DNA from: Salipiger sp. IMCC34102
Lineage (GTDB): Bacteria; Pseudomonadota; Alphaproteobacteria; Rhodobacterales; Rhodobacteraceae
DNA length: 64,000 bases
Assembly (NCBI RefSeq): GCF_004145405.1
Contig: NZ_SELQ01000003.1
Span: 186,001-250,000, forward strand
Direction of reading: 5' to 3'
In this document: piece after piece, positions 9,457 to 19,700 of the stretch
Layout: every line of letters begins with the position of its first letter
Numbering within the stretch: position 1 is the first letter of the stretch
Position numbers and translations under genes: made by a program
The notes under the pieces: generated by a model
Database searches by the model: none
The model's input: the letters and a program-made list of their open reading frames with translations, nothing else
What the model was told of the DNA's origin: nothing

Positions 9457-10971
9457 TCAGATTCCGGCCGCGTGGCGCACGAGGGTTTCGGGGGTCATCT
9501 TCGCGCCCGAAAGCTCGGCCGCCATCCGGCCCTCGCGCATCACGATGACGCGGTCGGACATGCCAAGCACTTCCGGGATTTCCGAGCTGACCATGATGAC
9601 GGCGAGCCCCTGCGCCGCGAGTTCCGCCATGAAGGCATGCACCGCGGCCTTGGAGCCGATGTCGATACCCTTGGTGGGCTCGTCGAGGATGATGATCTTG
9701 GGCTGCGTCGCCAGCCACTTGGCGATGACGACCTTCTGCTGATTGCCGCCCGACAGCGTGCCAAGCTCGGTGTCGAGCGAGGCCGCGCGCAGATCGAGGC
9801 GCCGGGTGTACTCGCGCGCAAGGTCGAACTCTCTTGCCATGCGCAGGAAGCCGCCCCGCGACGTGCGACCCAGCGAGGGCAGCGTGACGTTCTGGAAGAT
9901 CGGCAGGGCGGTGATCGCACCTTGCTTGCCGCGGTCCTCGGGGACGTAGACCAGCCCCGCCGCGATCGCATCGGCGGGCGAGTTGAGCGTGACCGGCTGG
10001 CCGTCGATGTGGATCTGGCCCGCGCTCGGTTTCGTGATGCCGAAGAGCGCCTGCATGACCTCCGACCGGCCGGCGCCGACGAGGCCGTAAAACCCAAGGA
10101 TTTCACCTTGGTGCAGGTCGAAGTTGATGTCGGCGAACTCGGTCGGATGGGCGTAGTCCGTGACCCGCAGGACCTCCTCCCCGATCCGGGCCTCGCGGTC
10201 CGGGAACACGGCGGAGACGTCGCGGCCCACCATCATCGTGACCAATGCGGCCTCGTCGATTTCCGAGACATGGCCCTCGCCCACGAACTGGCCATCGCGG
10301 AACACGGTGTAATGGTCGGCGATGCGGAAGATCTCGTCGAACTTGTGGCTGATGAACAGGATCGCCTTGCCCTGTGCCTTGAGTTTTTCGACCAGCTCGT
10401 AGAGCTCGTGGATCTCGGTATGCGACAATGCGGCGGTGGGCTCGTCCATGATGACGACGCGGGCGTCGACCGAGAGGGCGCGGGCGATCGCCACGAGGTG
10501 CTTGCTGGCGATGCCAAGTTCGCGCAGCTTCGTGCGCGGATCGAGTTTCGCGCCGATGCTCTCCAGGATCTCGCGGGCGCGGGTTTCCATCACGGTCCAG
10601 TCGATCAGGCCGAAGGTGCGGCGCGGGGCGTGCCCGAGGAAGATGTTCTCGGCCACCGACAATTCGTCGAAAAGCACGGTTTCCTGGTGGATCGCGGTGA
10701 TGCCCGCCGCGGTGGCGTCGCGGGGCGTGGGAAACCGCGTGGCTTCGCCGTCGATGCGGATCTCTCCGCCGTCGGGCTGATAGATGCCGGTCAGGATCTT
10801 GACGACCGTGGACTTGCCGGCCCCGTTCTCTCCGACGAGTGCCGTCACCTCGCCGGGGTAGAGGCCCAGCTTCACCTCGTCGAGCGCGGTGACACCGGGA
10901 AAGGTCTTGGTGACGCGGTCGAGGGCGAGGACGGGCGTGGCGTCCGCCGGTGTCGTGGCGAGAGCGGGCAT
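9457..10971 (-). CDS. rhaT: Rhamnose ABC transporter ATPase (duplicated nucleotide-binding domain)
   Basis: 504 residues made of two ABC domains in tandem, as in RbsA/AraG-type sugar importers. The first domain has Walker A GENGAGKST (about residue 50) and Walker B VVIMDEPTAAL. The second has the degenerate Walker A GLVGAGRSEV (about 295) and signature LSGGNQQKV with IIILDEPTKGI. The asymmetric second P-loop is normal for this family. It energises uptake with RhaP, RhaQ and the binding protein. A 102-base spacer with two hairpins separates it from rhaS upstream, which may lower its expression relative to the binding protein. Confidence 0.92.
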   Translation of the reverse strand: MPALATTPADATPVLALDRVTKTFPGVTALDEVKLGLYPGEVTALVGENGAGKSTVVKILTGIYQPDGGEIRIDGEATRFPTPRDATAAGITAIHQETVLFDELSVAENIFLGHAPRRTFGLIDWTVMETRAREILESIGAKLDPRTKLRELGIASKHLVAIARALSVDARVVIMDEPTAALSHTEIHELYELVEKLKAQGKAILFISHKFDEIFRIADHYTVFRDGQFVGEGHVSEIDEAALVTMMVGRDVSAVFPDREARIGEEVLRVTDYAHPTEFADINFDLHQGEILGFYGLVGAGRSEVMQALFGITKPSAGQIHIDGQPVTLNSPADAIAAGLVYVPEDRGKQGAITALPIFQNVTLPSLGRTSRGGFLRMAREFDLAREYTRRLDLRAASLDTELGTLSGGNQQKVVIAKWLATQPKIIILDEPTKGIDIGSKAAVHAFMAELAAQGLAVIMVSSEIPEVLGMSDRVIVMREGRMAAELSGAKMTPETLVRHAAGI

Positions 10972-11004
10972 CGAGGATCCTGCGGCGAAAGGGCGGGGAA
11001 GGCA

Positions 11005-11062
11005 CCGCCCCGGCCCGTGGCCGGAGCGGTAAGGATCGCGTAGCCCCGGTGAGAGGACCGGG
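11005..11062 (-). promoter_or_regulatory. Two hairpins between rhaS and rhaT
   Basis: On the transcript, CCCGGT/ACCGGG (11045-11062, six-base loop) is followed by a longer hairpin with arms CCGCCCCGGCC and GGCCGGAGCGG (11005-11029, one mismatch, loop CGT). Neither is followed by a T run. Such hairpins after a binding-protein gene often protect its mRNA and lower expression of downstream transporter genes; that role is inferred. Confidence 0.45.
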
Positions 11063-11073
11063 ACCGTTCGGGA

Positions 11074-12075
11074 TCAGAAGATCGACTTGAACTCGTCGAT
11101 GTTCGAGCTGTCGTAGACGAAGGGATCGGCCATCGCGCCGGAGGTCGTCTCGTCCAGCGTCACTTCGCCCATGCGGCCCATCGGGATGCTGGCGCCGGGT
11201 TGAGCGGTCGCTTCGTCGGTGGCCAGCGCGTGGGCAATCATGACGGCGGAATAGCCCAGGTCGATCGGGTTCCAGATCGCGAAGGACCGGGAGGCGCCGG
11301 ACTCGATCGCGCCGGCCATCTCGGAGGGCAGGCCAAGGCCCGTGACGTTGATCTCTCCGGCCTTGCCCGCATCCTCGACCGCTTGGGCGGCGGCCACGAT
11401 GCCGACGGACGTGGGTGCTATGATCGCGTCGAGGTCGGGGTAGGACTGCATCAGGCCCTGTGCCTCGCGGTAGGACTTGTCGGCCAGGTCGTCACCGTAG
11501 ACGGTCGCCACGACCTCGATCCCGGGGTAGTCTCCCATGACCTTGTTCATCTCCTCGATCCAGATGTTCTGGTTCGTGGCCGTCGCACTGGCCGACAGGA
11601 TCGCGACCTGCCCGCCGTCGGGCAGGTTGTCGGCGGCGAGCTTGATGATCATGTTGCCGATCAGCTCGTTCGAGGAGGGGTTGAGGTGCATCTCGCGCCC
11701 GCTTTCGGCGACGCCCGAATCCCAGCTGATGACCGTGATGCCACGCTGCATCGCGCGTTCCAGCGCGGGCGCCACGGCGTCGGGATCGTTGGCCGAGATC
11801 GCGATGGCGTCGACGTTCTGGGCGATCAGGCTGTTGATGACCTCGATCTGGCCTTCGGCGGTGGTGTCGGTGGGGCCGGTATAGATGATCTCGGTGTCGC
11901 CAAGCTCGGCGGCTGCTTCCTCAGCGCCTTCGGCGGCGGCCTCGAAGAAGCCGATGCCCAGCGCCTTGACGACCAGCGCGATGCGCATGTTGTCCTGCGC
12001 CATGGCCGAGGTGCCCATCAGGCTGGCGGTCAAGCCGAGGCCCGCGACGAGGGTGGTGAAGGTACGACGTTTCAT
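11074..12075 (-). CDS. rhaS: Rhamnose ABC transporter periplasmic binding protein
   Basis: 333 residues. A Sec signal peptide (MKRRTF, hydrophobic LVAGLGLTASLMG, cleavage after SAMA near residue 26) precedes a type I periplasmic binding fold (Peripla_BP_4) like the ribose and rhamnose binding proteins: the NMRIALVVKALG start, the IAISANDPDAVAPALERA ligand loop and the hinge region VISWDSG. It captures rhamnose and delivers it to RhaP/RhaQ. The start at 12075 has a GGAGG site about 9 bases upstream. It follows the regulator gene by 23 bases. Confidence 0.9.
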   Translation of the reverse strand: MKRRTFTTLVAGLGLTASLMGTSAMAQDNMRIALVVKALGIGFFEAAAEGAEEAAAELGDTEIIYTGPTDTTAEGQIEVINSLIAQNVDAIAISANDPDAVAPALERAMQRGITVISWDSGVAESGREMHLNPSSNELIGNMIIKLAADNLPDGGQVAILSASATATNQNIWIEEMNKVMGDYPGIEVVATVYGDDLADKSYREAQGLMQSYPDLDAIIAPTSVGIVAAAQAVEDAGKAGEINVTGLGLPSEMAGAIESGASRSFAIWNPIDLGYSAVMIAHALATDEATAQPGASIPMGRMGEVTLDETTSGAMADPFVYDSSNIDEFKSIF

Positions 12076-12098
12076 TTCAGGTTTCCTCCCATGGAAAG

Positions 12099-12911
12099 TT
12101 ACGATCCGGACTGGCTGTCCGTCTCGCCGCGAGCGCCGCCCGACTGGGCGACGATCAAGGTGATGTCCGCGCCCTCGAGCATGGCGGCGGTCTTGTCCGA
12201 GATCCGGTCGTCGGTGATGACCGTATCGATCCGCTCCAGCGGGCAGAGCACGAGGCTGGAGCGGTTCTCGAATTTCGATGAATCCACCAGCACGACCAGT
12301 TCGTCGGCCTGGTTGATCAGTTTCTGTTCGGCCTGGATCAGCAGGGGGTCGGCCTCCATCAGGCCGATGGGGCCCAGGCCTTGCGCGCCCATGAACATGC
12401 GCCGGGCGTAGAAATTGCGCGTCACGTCGTTGTCGAAGGGCGACAGGATGATGTTCTGTTCGCGGTAGATCGCGCCTCCGGAAAGCATGATCGTGTTCTT
12501 GGAATGCTTGAGCAGATGCTCGGCGATGGGGAAGGAGTTGGTGAAGATCTGGCACCGGCGCGAAGCCAGCGGATGGACCATCTGGAACGTCGTGGTGCCG
12601 CCGTTGATGATGATCGACTCGCCATCCTTGCACAGATCCACAGCGGCGCGGGCGATGGCCTGTTTCTCGGCGGCGTGCAGGGTCTCGTTGATCGCGAAGG
12701 GCCGTCCGGCGAGGCCCACGAAGGTGGGCGGGCTGATCGCCTCGGCTCCGCCGCGGACGCGCCGCAGCTTCTTTTGCAGATGAAGCGCGGCGATGTCCCG
12801 CCGGATCGTGGCTTCGGAGGCTTCGGTCAAGGCACATAGATCGGCCACCGTCACGACAGGTCGATCCTGGATCGCGGACAGAATGATGCCGTGCCGTTCT
12901 TTTTCGTGCAT
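12099..12911 (-). CDS. rhaR: DeoR-family transcriptional regulator of the rhamnose operon
   Basis: 270 residues with the DeoR architecture. An N-terminal helix-turn-helix (VTVADLCALTEASEATIRRDIAALHLQKKLRRVRGGA, about residues 20-56) includes the family TIRRD motif. The C-terminal DeoRC sugar-phosphate sensing domain has INGGTTTFQMVHPL and VLVDSSKFENRSSL. Repressors of this type are relieved by phosphorylated sugars, here perhaps rhamnulose or rhamnulose-1-phosphate. It is the first gene of the minus-strand operon and divergent from rhaD. It is unlike the AraC-type RhaR of E. coli and matches the rhizobial RhaR type. Confidence 0.88.
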   Translation of the reverse strand: MHEKERHGIILSAIQDRPVVTVADLCALTEASEATIRRDIAALHLQKKLRRVRGGAEAISPPTFVGLAGRPFAINETLHAAEKQAIARAAVDLCKDGESIIINGGTTTFQMVHPLASRRCQIFTNSFPIAEHLLKHSKNTIMLSGGAIYREQNIILSPFDNDVTRNFYARRMFMGAQGLGPIGLMEADPLLIQAEQKLINQADELVVLVDSSKFENRSSLVLCPLERIDTVITDDRISDKTAAMLEGADITLIVAQSGGARGETDSQSGS

Positions 12912-12934
12912 GTGATCCTCCCTGGTCCCGAGAC

Positions 12935-13033
12935 TGATCGATCAAGACGCGCCCTGTCAATCACTTTCGATCACGAGCACTCATTCTGCGGTGCAGCATG
13001 AACGGTTGTGAGCGTTTATGATTGACTTCGATC
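12935..13033. promoter_or_regulatory. rhaR-rhaD divergent control region with repeated TCGATC boxes
   Basis: The 186-base divergent spacer contains the perfect palindrome TGATCGATCA (12935-12944) and two further direct TTCGATC copies (12966-12972 and 13027-13033). Repeated short boxes suit a DeoR repressor acting on both promoters. The assignment rests on repetition and position only. Confidence 0.35.
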
Positions 13034-13097
13034 CCGGATCGCCGCACCAAAGTCGGGACTGACATCGGGGCGACGGCAGCCCCCAAGGGAGGACCGC

Positions 13098-15197
13098 ATG
13101 ACCAAGACCGCCACCGATCTGCTCGAGAACCGCTGGGACGAGGACAAGGCCCGCGGCATGAGCGAGCCCGAACTGCTGCTCTACCGCTCGAACATCCTGG
13201 GACAGGACAAGCGCGTGACGAACTACGGCGGGGGCAACACCTCGGCCAAGGTCATGCAGAAGGACCCGCTGACCGGCGAAGAGGTCGAGGTGCTTTGGGT
13301 GAAGGGGTCGGGCGGCGACATCGGCTCGATCGAGATGTCGGGCTTCTCGACGCTCTACATGGACAAGTTGCGGGCGCTGAAGGGCCTCTACCGCGGGGTG
13401 GAGTTCGAGGACGAGATGGTGGGCTACCTGCCGCATTGCACCTTCAACCTGAACCCGCGGGCGGCCTCCATCGACACGCCGCTGCATGCCTACGTGCCCC
13501 GCACGCACGTCGATCACGTCCACGCCGACGCGATCATCGCCATCGCCGCGGCCAAGGACGGCGAACGGCTGACGCGCGAGATCTTCGGCGATCGCGTCGG
13601 CTGGCTGCCCTGGAAGAAGCCCGGCTACGAGCTTGGTTTGTGGCTGGAAGATTTCTGCACCAAGAACCCGCAGGCGGAAGGCGTGGTCCTGGGTTCGCAC
13701 GGGTTGTTCACATGGGGCGACACCGCCAAGGCGTGCTACGACAAGACCATCGAGGTCATCAACGAGGCGACCGCCTGGCTGGGCGCACGGATGGAAGGCC
13801 AGACGATCTTCGGCGGTGCCGCGCACGAAAGCCTGGACCCGGCCGCCCGCCGCGCGGTGGCCGCCCGCCTGATGCCCGCGATCCGAGGCTTCGTGTCGGG
13901 CAACCAGCACATGGTGGGCCATTTCAACGACGAGGACGCGGTGCTGGAGTTCGTGAACGCCAAGGGCATGCCGCCGCTTGCCGCGCTGGGCACGTCCTGC
14001 CCGGATCACTTCCTGCGCACCAAGATCCGGCCGCTTGTGATCGACTTCGATCCCGCCAAGGGCAACGTGGACGACGTGCTGGCCGGTCTTTCCGACCAGA
14101 TCGCCGCCTACCGCGCCGACTACGCCGCCTATTACGACCGCTGCAAGCGGCCCGACAGTCCCGACATGCGCGATCCGAACGCGGTGGTCTATCTCGTGCC
14201 CGGCGTGGGAATGATCACCTTCGCCAAGGACAAGGCCACGGCGCGCATCTCGGGCGAGTTCTACGTCAACGCGATCAACGTGATGCGCGGAGCCGACACG
14301 GTGGACGAATACACCGGCCTGCCCGAACAGGAAGCCTTCGACATCGAGTACTGGCTTCTGGAAGAGGCCAAGTTGCAGCGCATGCCCAAGCCCAAGTCGC
14401 TCGCCGGTCGCGTGGCGCTGGTCACCGGCGGGGCAGGCGGGATCGGGGCCGCGACGGCGGCGCGCTACCTGTCCGAAGGAGCCTGCGTGATGCTGGCCGA
14501 CATCGACGAGTCAGCACTCGCCTCCACGGCCGAGACCCTCGCCGGGCGCTTCGGCCCCGATGTCGTGCGCACGGTGCAGATGAACGTCACCCAGGAGGAG
14601 GCCGTTCAGGCCGCCTACGCCGAGATCGCCGTGGAACTGGGCGGCGTCGATATCCTGGTGTCCAACGCGGGCATCGCATCCTCCGCGCCGGTGGAGGAGA
14701 CCTCGCTTGCGCTGTGGAACAAGAACATGGACATCCTGTCCACGGGCTATTTCCTGGTCAGCCGCGAGGCGTTCAAGCTGTTCCGGGTGCAGGACATCGG
14801 GGGAGCTGTCGTCTTCGTCGCCTCCAAGAACGGGCTCGCCGCATCGCCCAACGCCAGCGCCTATTGCACCGCCAAGGCGGCAGAGATCCACCTGGCGCGC
14901 TGCCTGGCGCTGGAAGGGGCAGAGGCGGGCATCCGTGTGAACGTGGTGAATCCCGACGCCGTGCTGCGCGGGTCGAAGATTTGGGAGGGCGACTGGCTCG
15001 ACCAGCGGGCCAGCACCTACGGCACCGACAAGGAGGGGCTGGAGGAGATGTATCGCAAACGCTCGATGCTCAAGCGCTCCGTCCTGCCCGAGGACATCGC
15101 GGAGGCCGCCTATTTCCTGGCCGCCGATACCTCTGCCAAGTCGACGGGCAACATCATCAACGTGGATGCGGGCAACGTGCAGGCGTTCACGCGGTAA
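13098..15197 (+). CDS. rhaD: Bifunctional rhamnulose-1-phosphate aldolase / L-lactaldehyde dehydrogenase
   Basis: 699 residues in two domains. Residues 1 to about 430 form a class II aldolase/adducin domain with TNYGGGNTSAK and the zinc histidines in HTHVDHVHAD (about residue 135). Residues about 435-699 form a short-chain dehydrogenase with the NAD loop VTGGAGGIG (about 440) and the YCTAK catalytic pair near 587. The aldolase half cleaves L-rhamnulose-1-phosphate to DHAP and L-lactaldehyde, and the SDR half would oxidise the lactaldehyde to L-lactate. A strong GGGAGGA site precedes the ATG. The lldD-like gene at the end of the divergent operon would take the product. Confidence 0.93.
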   Translation: MTKTATDLLENRWDEDKARGMSEPELLLYRSNILGQDKRVTNYGGGNTSAKVMQKDPLTGEEVEVLWVKGSGGDIGSIEMSGFSTLYMDKLRALKGLYRGVEFEDEMVGYLPHCTFNLNPRAASIDTPLHAYVPRTHVDHVHADAIIAIAAAKDGERLTREIFGDRVGWLPWKKPGYELGLWLEDFCTKNPQAEGVVLGSHGLFTWGDTAKACYDKTIEVINEATAWLGARMEGQTIFGGAAHESLDPAARRAVAARLMPAIRGFVSGNQHMVGHFNDEDAVLEFVNAKGMPPLAALGTSCPDHFLRTKIRPLVIDFDPAKGNVDDVLAGLSDQIAAYRADYAAYYDRCKRPDSPDMRDPNAVVYLVPGVGMITFAKDKATARISGEFYVNAINVMRGADTVDEYTGLPEQEAFDIEYWLLEEAKLQRMPKPKSLAGRVALVTGGAGGIGAATAARYLSEGACVMLADIDESALASTAETLAGRFGPDVVRTVQMNVTQEEAVQAAYAEIAVELGGVDILVSNAGIASSAPVEETSLALWNKNMDILSTGYFLVSREAFKLFRVQDIGGAVVFVASKNGLAASPNASAYCTAKAAEIHLARCLALEGAEAGIRVNVVNPDAVLRGSKIWEGDWLDQRASTYGTDKEGLEEMYRKRSMLKRSVLPEDIAEAAYFLAADTSAKSTGNIINVDAGNVQAFTR

Positions 15198-15218
15198 GGC
15201 GCGGCAAGGGAGGATACC

Positions 15219-16457
15219 ATGACGAGAGCTTACGATCTGGCGAAGGCCATGTATGCCGACTGGGGCGTCGACACCGAGGCCGCCATCGACCGGCTGAAGA
15301 CGATCCCCATTTCGATGCACTGCTGGCAGGGCGACGACGTGGTGGGGTTCGAGACCCGCACAGGCTCCTCTGGCGGCGGCATCCAGGCGACCGGCAACCA
15401 TCCCGGCCGCGCGCGGACCCCGGACGAGCTGCGCGCCGACCTGGACTTCGCCTACGGGCTGATCCCGGGGCAGCACCGGCTGAATTTGCACGCGATGTAC
15501 ATGGACACCGACCGGACGCCCGACCGGGACGAGATCGAGTATGCCCACTTCGCCCCCTGGGTCGACTGGGCGAAAGGGGCGGGGGTGAAGCTCGACTTCA
15601 ATCCGACGTTCTTTGCCCATGCGAAGGCCGACGACAACCTGACCCTGTCGCACCCCGATCAAGGCATCCGCGACTTCTGGATCGAGCATGGCCGCCGCAG
15701 CCGCGAGATCGCCGCGCGCTTCGGGCAGGAGCTGGACAGTCCTTCCATCAACAACGTCTGGGTGCCCGACGGCTACAAGGACGTGCCCGTCGACCGGATG
15801 GCCGCCCGGCGCAGGCTGGATGCGGCACTCGATGCGATGTTCGACACGCCGCTGGACGGGATGAAGGACGCGGTGGAAAGCAAGCTTTTCGGGATCGGGG
15901 TCGAGGCCTGCACCGTCGGCAGCCACGAATTCTACATGGGATACGCGATCCGAAACGGCACGGTCCTGTGCCTCGACATGGGTCATTTCCATCCGACAGA
16001 GAGCGTGGCCGACAAGCTCTCCGCTGTGGCGTTGTCGGTGGACGAGCTCCTGCTGCACGTCTCGCGGCCCATGCGGTGGGACAGCGACCACGTGATCCTG
16101 CTGGACGATTCCATCCAGATCATGGCGCAGGAGCTGATCGCGGGCGATCTGCTGGACCGGACCCACATCGGTCTCGATTTCTTCGATGCTACGATCAGCC
16201 GGACCGCGGCCTGGGTCATCGGCACGCGCAACATGCAAAAGGCGCTGTTGCAGGCTTTGCTGCGTCCGCTGGACCGGTTGCGCAAGGCCGAGGACGAGAT
16301 GGACTTCACCACCCGCTTCACGATGACCGAGGAGCTCAAGGACCTGCCTTTCGGCGCGGTCTGGGCCGAGTTCTGCGACCGCATGGACGCTCCCACGGGG
16401 CAGGCGCTGATCGGCAAGCTGGACGACTACCAGTCGAAGGTGGCGTCCCGCGGCTAA
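15219..16457 (+). CDS. rhaI: L-rhamnose isomerase (RhaI type)
   Basis: 412 residues of the xylose-isomerase-like TIM-barrel family that converts L-rhamnose to L-rhamnulose. The N-terminal SMHCWQGDDVVGFE, HRLNLHAMYMD and VKLDFNPTFFAHAKAD are characteristic, and acidic/His metal ligands lie in the second half (LCLDMGHFHPTE, LLDDS). It follows rhaD by 21 bases with a GGGAGGA site, giving a two-gene rhaDI operon opposite the transport and kinase operon, as in Rhizobium. It acts before RhaK in the pathway. Confidence 0.92.
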   Translation: MTRAYDLAKAMYADWGVDTEAAIDRLKTIPISMHCWQGDDVVGFETRTGSSGGGIQATGNHPGRARTPDELRADLDFAYGLIPGQHRLNLHAMYMDTDRTPDRDEIEYAHFAPWVDWAKGAGVKLDFNPTFFAHAKADDNLTLSHPDQGIRDFWIEHGRRSREIAARFGQELDSPSINNVWVPDGYKDVPVDRMAARRRLDAALDAMFDTPLDGMKDAVESKLFGIGVEACTVGSHEFYMGYAIRNGTVLCLDMGHFHPTESVADKLSAVALSVDELLLHVSRPMRWDSDHVILLDDSIQIMAQELIAGDLLDRTHIGLDFFDATISRTAAWVIGTRNMQKALLQALLRPLDRLRKAEDEMDFTTRFTMTEELKDLPFGAVWAEFCDRMDAPTGQALIGKLDDYQSKVASRG

Positions 16458-16697
16458 CGCGGAACTCTGACAGGAAAACGGGGGCGGCGGGACGAGGTCG
16501 TGCCGCCTCTGTCTCGAAAGCCCGCAACCAGCGTGATCCTGGCCGAGCGTGAAGGGCGCCCCTGGCGCGATCCTTCGCATGTGGCCGGATCTTCGGGGCG
16601 GTGATCCAGCCGCAGGCTGATCGGTCCCGGCATCGGGCGCCTTCCCGAAGAGCGACAGATCCACTCCGCGCCCGCGGGCGACCGGCGGACGATGGAA

Positions 16698-16732
16698 CGC
16701 CCCTGCCGCGGATCGGCTCCGCAGCAGGGGCG
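16698..16732 (-). terminator. Hairpin terminator after pyruvate carboxylase gene
   Basis: Arms CGCCCCTGC (16698-16706) and GCAGGGGCG (16724-16732) enclose a second matched pair, GCGGA/TCCGC, giving about 14 base pairs with one mismatch. It sits 7 bases after the pyc stop. No T run follows, so it may act as an mRNA 3' end or need Rho. The rest of the 281-base rhaI-pyc gap shows no gene. Confidence 0.55.
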
Positions 16733-16738
16733 ACGGGC

Positions 16739-19700
16739 TCAGCTTTCGAATTCCACCAGCAGGTCCTTGGCGTCGATCTGCGATCCCGCGCCGACATGGA
16801 CGGCCTTGATGGTGGCGTCGCGTTCGGCGTGCAGGCCCGTCTCCATCTTCATCGCCTCGATGGTCAGCAGAAGATCGCCCTTCTTCACCTTGGCACCGAC
16901 CTGGGCCGCGACAGTGGCCACGACTCCGGGCATCGGTGCGCCCACGTGATCGGGGTTGCCGAGCTCCGCCTTGGCATGGCTGACCTTGTCGGCCGCGGCA
17001 AGACGGTTCAGCACCCGGATCGTGCGGGGCTGTCCGTTGAGTTCGAAGAAGACCTTCACCTCGCCATCCTCGTTGATCTCCGAGGCGGCCTGCATGCGGA
17101 TTTCCAGCGTCTTGCCGGGGTCGATCTCGGCGCTGATCTCCTCTCCGGGCTCCATGCCGTAGAAGAAGGTCCGCGTCGGCAGGGTCCGCACGGGACCGTA
17201 GAGGTCGTGCCGCGCCGCGTAGTCGGTGAAGACCTTGGGATACATCAAGTAGCCCATCAGGTCCTCGTCGTCGATGTCGCCGGGGACCTTGGCCGAAAGC
17301 TCCGCGCGGGCCGCATCCAGGTCGACCGGCTTCAGATGTTTGCCGGGCCGGTCGGTCAGGGGCTTTTCGCCCTTCAGGACCTTCTTCTGGATCCCCTCCG
17401 GCCAGCCGCCCGGGGGTTGGCCCAGGCTGCCCTTCATCATGTCCACGACCGAGTCGGGGAAGGAGACGTCGACCGCAGGGTCCTCGACCTCCTCGCGGGT
17501 CAGGCCCTGGCTGACCATCATCAGGGCCATGTCGCCCACGACCTTCGACGACGGCGTCACCTTCACGATGTCGCCGAACATCCGGTTCACGTCGGCGTAG
17601 GTCTGCGCGACTTCGTGCCAGCGATCCTCGATCCCCAGGGAGCGGGCCTGCGCCTTGAGGTTGGTGAACTGGCCGCCGGGCATCTCGTGCAGGTAGACTT
17701 CCGACGCAGGCGCCTGAAGGCCGCTCTCGAAGGCGGCGTAATGCGCACGCACCTGTTCCCAGTAGTTCGAAATCTCGCGGATCGCGGCGATGTCGAGGCC
17801 GGTGTCGCGGGGATCGTGCTTGAGCGCCTCGACGATGGAGCCCAGCGTCGGCTGGCTGGTGTTGCCCGACAGGGCGTCCATCGCGGCATCCACGCAATCC
17901 ACCCCGGCGGCGGAGGCGGCGAGCACGGTGCCGATGGCCGCGCCCGAGGTGTCGTGGGTGTGGAAGTGGATCGGCAGGCCGACCTCTTCCTTGAGCGCGG
18001 TCACGAGCTGGCGCGCGGCGGGCGCCTTCAGAAGCCCCGCCATGTCCTTGAGGCCCAGGACGTGCGCGCCCGCGGCTTCCAGGTCCTTGGCCATGCCGAC
18101 GTAGTACTTGAGATCGTACTTCGACCGGTCGGGGTCGAGCATGTCGCCGGTGTAGCAGATCGTGCCTTCGCAGACCTTGTCCGCCGCGATCACCGCGTCC
18201 ATCGCGACGCGCATGTTCTCTACCCAGTTCAGGCTGTCGAAGACGCGGAAGACGTCCACGCCCGAGGTCGCGGCCTGCTTCACAAAGGCCTGCACCACGT
18301 TGTCGGGATAGTTCGTGTAGCCCACGCCGTTCGAGGCGCGCAGCAGCATCTGCGTCATGATGTTGGGCATCTTCGCGCGGATGTCGCGCAGGCGCTGCCA
18401 GGGGCATTCCTGCAGGAAGCGGTAGGCCACGTCGAAGGTTGCACCGCCCCAGCATTCGACGCTGAAGAGCTGGCTCATCTTCGTGGCGTAGGCGGGGGCT
18501 ACGGTGATCATGTCGATCGAGCGCATGCGCGTCGCCAGCAGGGACTGATGCCCGTCGCGCATGGTGGTGTCGGTGATCAGCAGGTGCGGCTGGTCCTTCA
18601 TCCACTGCGCCACGGCGGCGGGGCCGTCCCGGTCGAGAATCTGGCGCGTACCTTCGGGAACGTCCGTCGTCGTCTTGACCGGCGCGCGGGGCAGCTTGGC
18701 CTCGGCGGGGGGCTGTGTGCGACCCGCGGTCTCGGGGTGCCCGTTCACGGTGATGTCGGCGATGTAGGTCAGGATCTTCGTCGCACGGTCACGGCGGGCC
18801 TTGAACTCGAAGAGCTCGGGCGTCTCGTCGATGAACTTCGTGTGGTACTCGTTGCTGAGGAACGTCGGGTGCTTGAGCAGGTTCTCGACGAAAGCGATGT
18901 TGGTGCTGACGCCGCGGATGCGGAACTCGCGCAGCGCCCTATCCATGCGGGCGATCGCCATCTCGGGCGTGGGCGCGCGGGCGGTCACCTTGGTCAGCAG
19001 GCTGTCGTAATAGCGCGTGATGACCGCACCCGAATATGCCGTGCCGCCGTCCAGGCGGATGCCCGGTCCGGTCGCCGTGCGGTACATCTGGATCCGGCCG
19101 TAGTCGGGGATGAAGTTGTTCTGCGGATCCTCGGTCGTGACGCGGCATTGCAGCGCGTGGCCGTCGAGCTGCACGTCGTACTGGCTGGCGCAGCCCGTCG
19201 CCTCGACGATGGACTTGCCTTCGGCGATCAGGATCTGGGCGCGAACGATGTCGATGCCGGTGACTTCCTCGGTCACGGTGTGTTCGACCTGCACGCGGGG
19301 GTTCACCTCGATGAAGTAGAACTCGCCCGAGTCCATATCCATGAGGAACTCGACGGTACCCGCGCATTCGTAGTTCACATGGGCGCAGATCTTCTTGCCG
19401 AGGTTGCAGATCCGCTCGCGCTGGGTCTCGCTCAGGTAGGGGGCGGGAGCGCGTTCGACGACTTTCTGGTTACGCCGCTGGACCGAGCAGTCGCGCTCCC
19501 ACAGGTGATAGATCTGGCCGTGGCTGTCGCCCAGGATCTGCACCTCCACGTGGCGGGCCTTGAGGATCATCTTTTCCAGATAGCCCTCGCCGTTGCCGAA
19601 GGCGGCCTCGGCTTCACGCCTGCCTTCGCGGACCTTGTCCTCCAGCTCCGCCTCGGACTGGATCGGGCGCATGCCGCGCCCGCCACCGCCCCAGGAGGCT

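Noticed and set aside
16481-16507. GGGGCGGC/GCCGCC inverted repeat after rhaI as a terminator
   Set aside because: One mismatch, a loop longer than usual and no T run; too weak to annotate beside the stronger hairpin at 16698.
13022-16552. 1176-codon plus-strand frame covering rhaD and rhaI
   Set aside because: It is a shifted reading of two well-identified genes with arginine- and glycine-rich translation and no domains.
14511-18605. 1364-codon minus-strand frame
   Set aside because: Crosses rhaD, rhaI and pyc in wrong frames; no conserved sequence.
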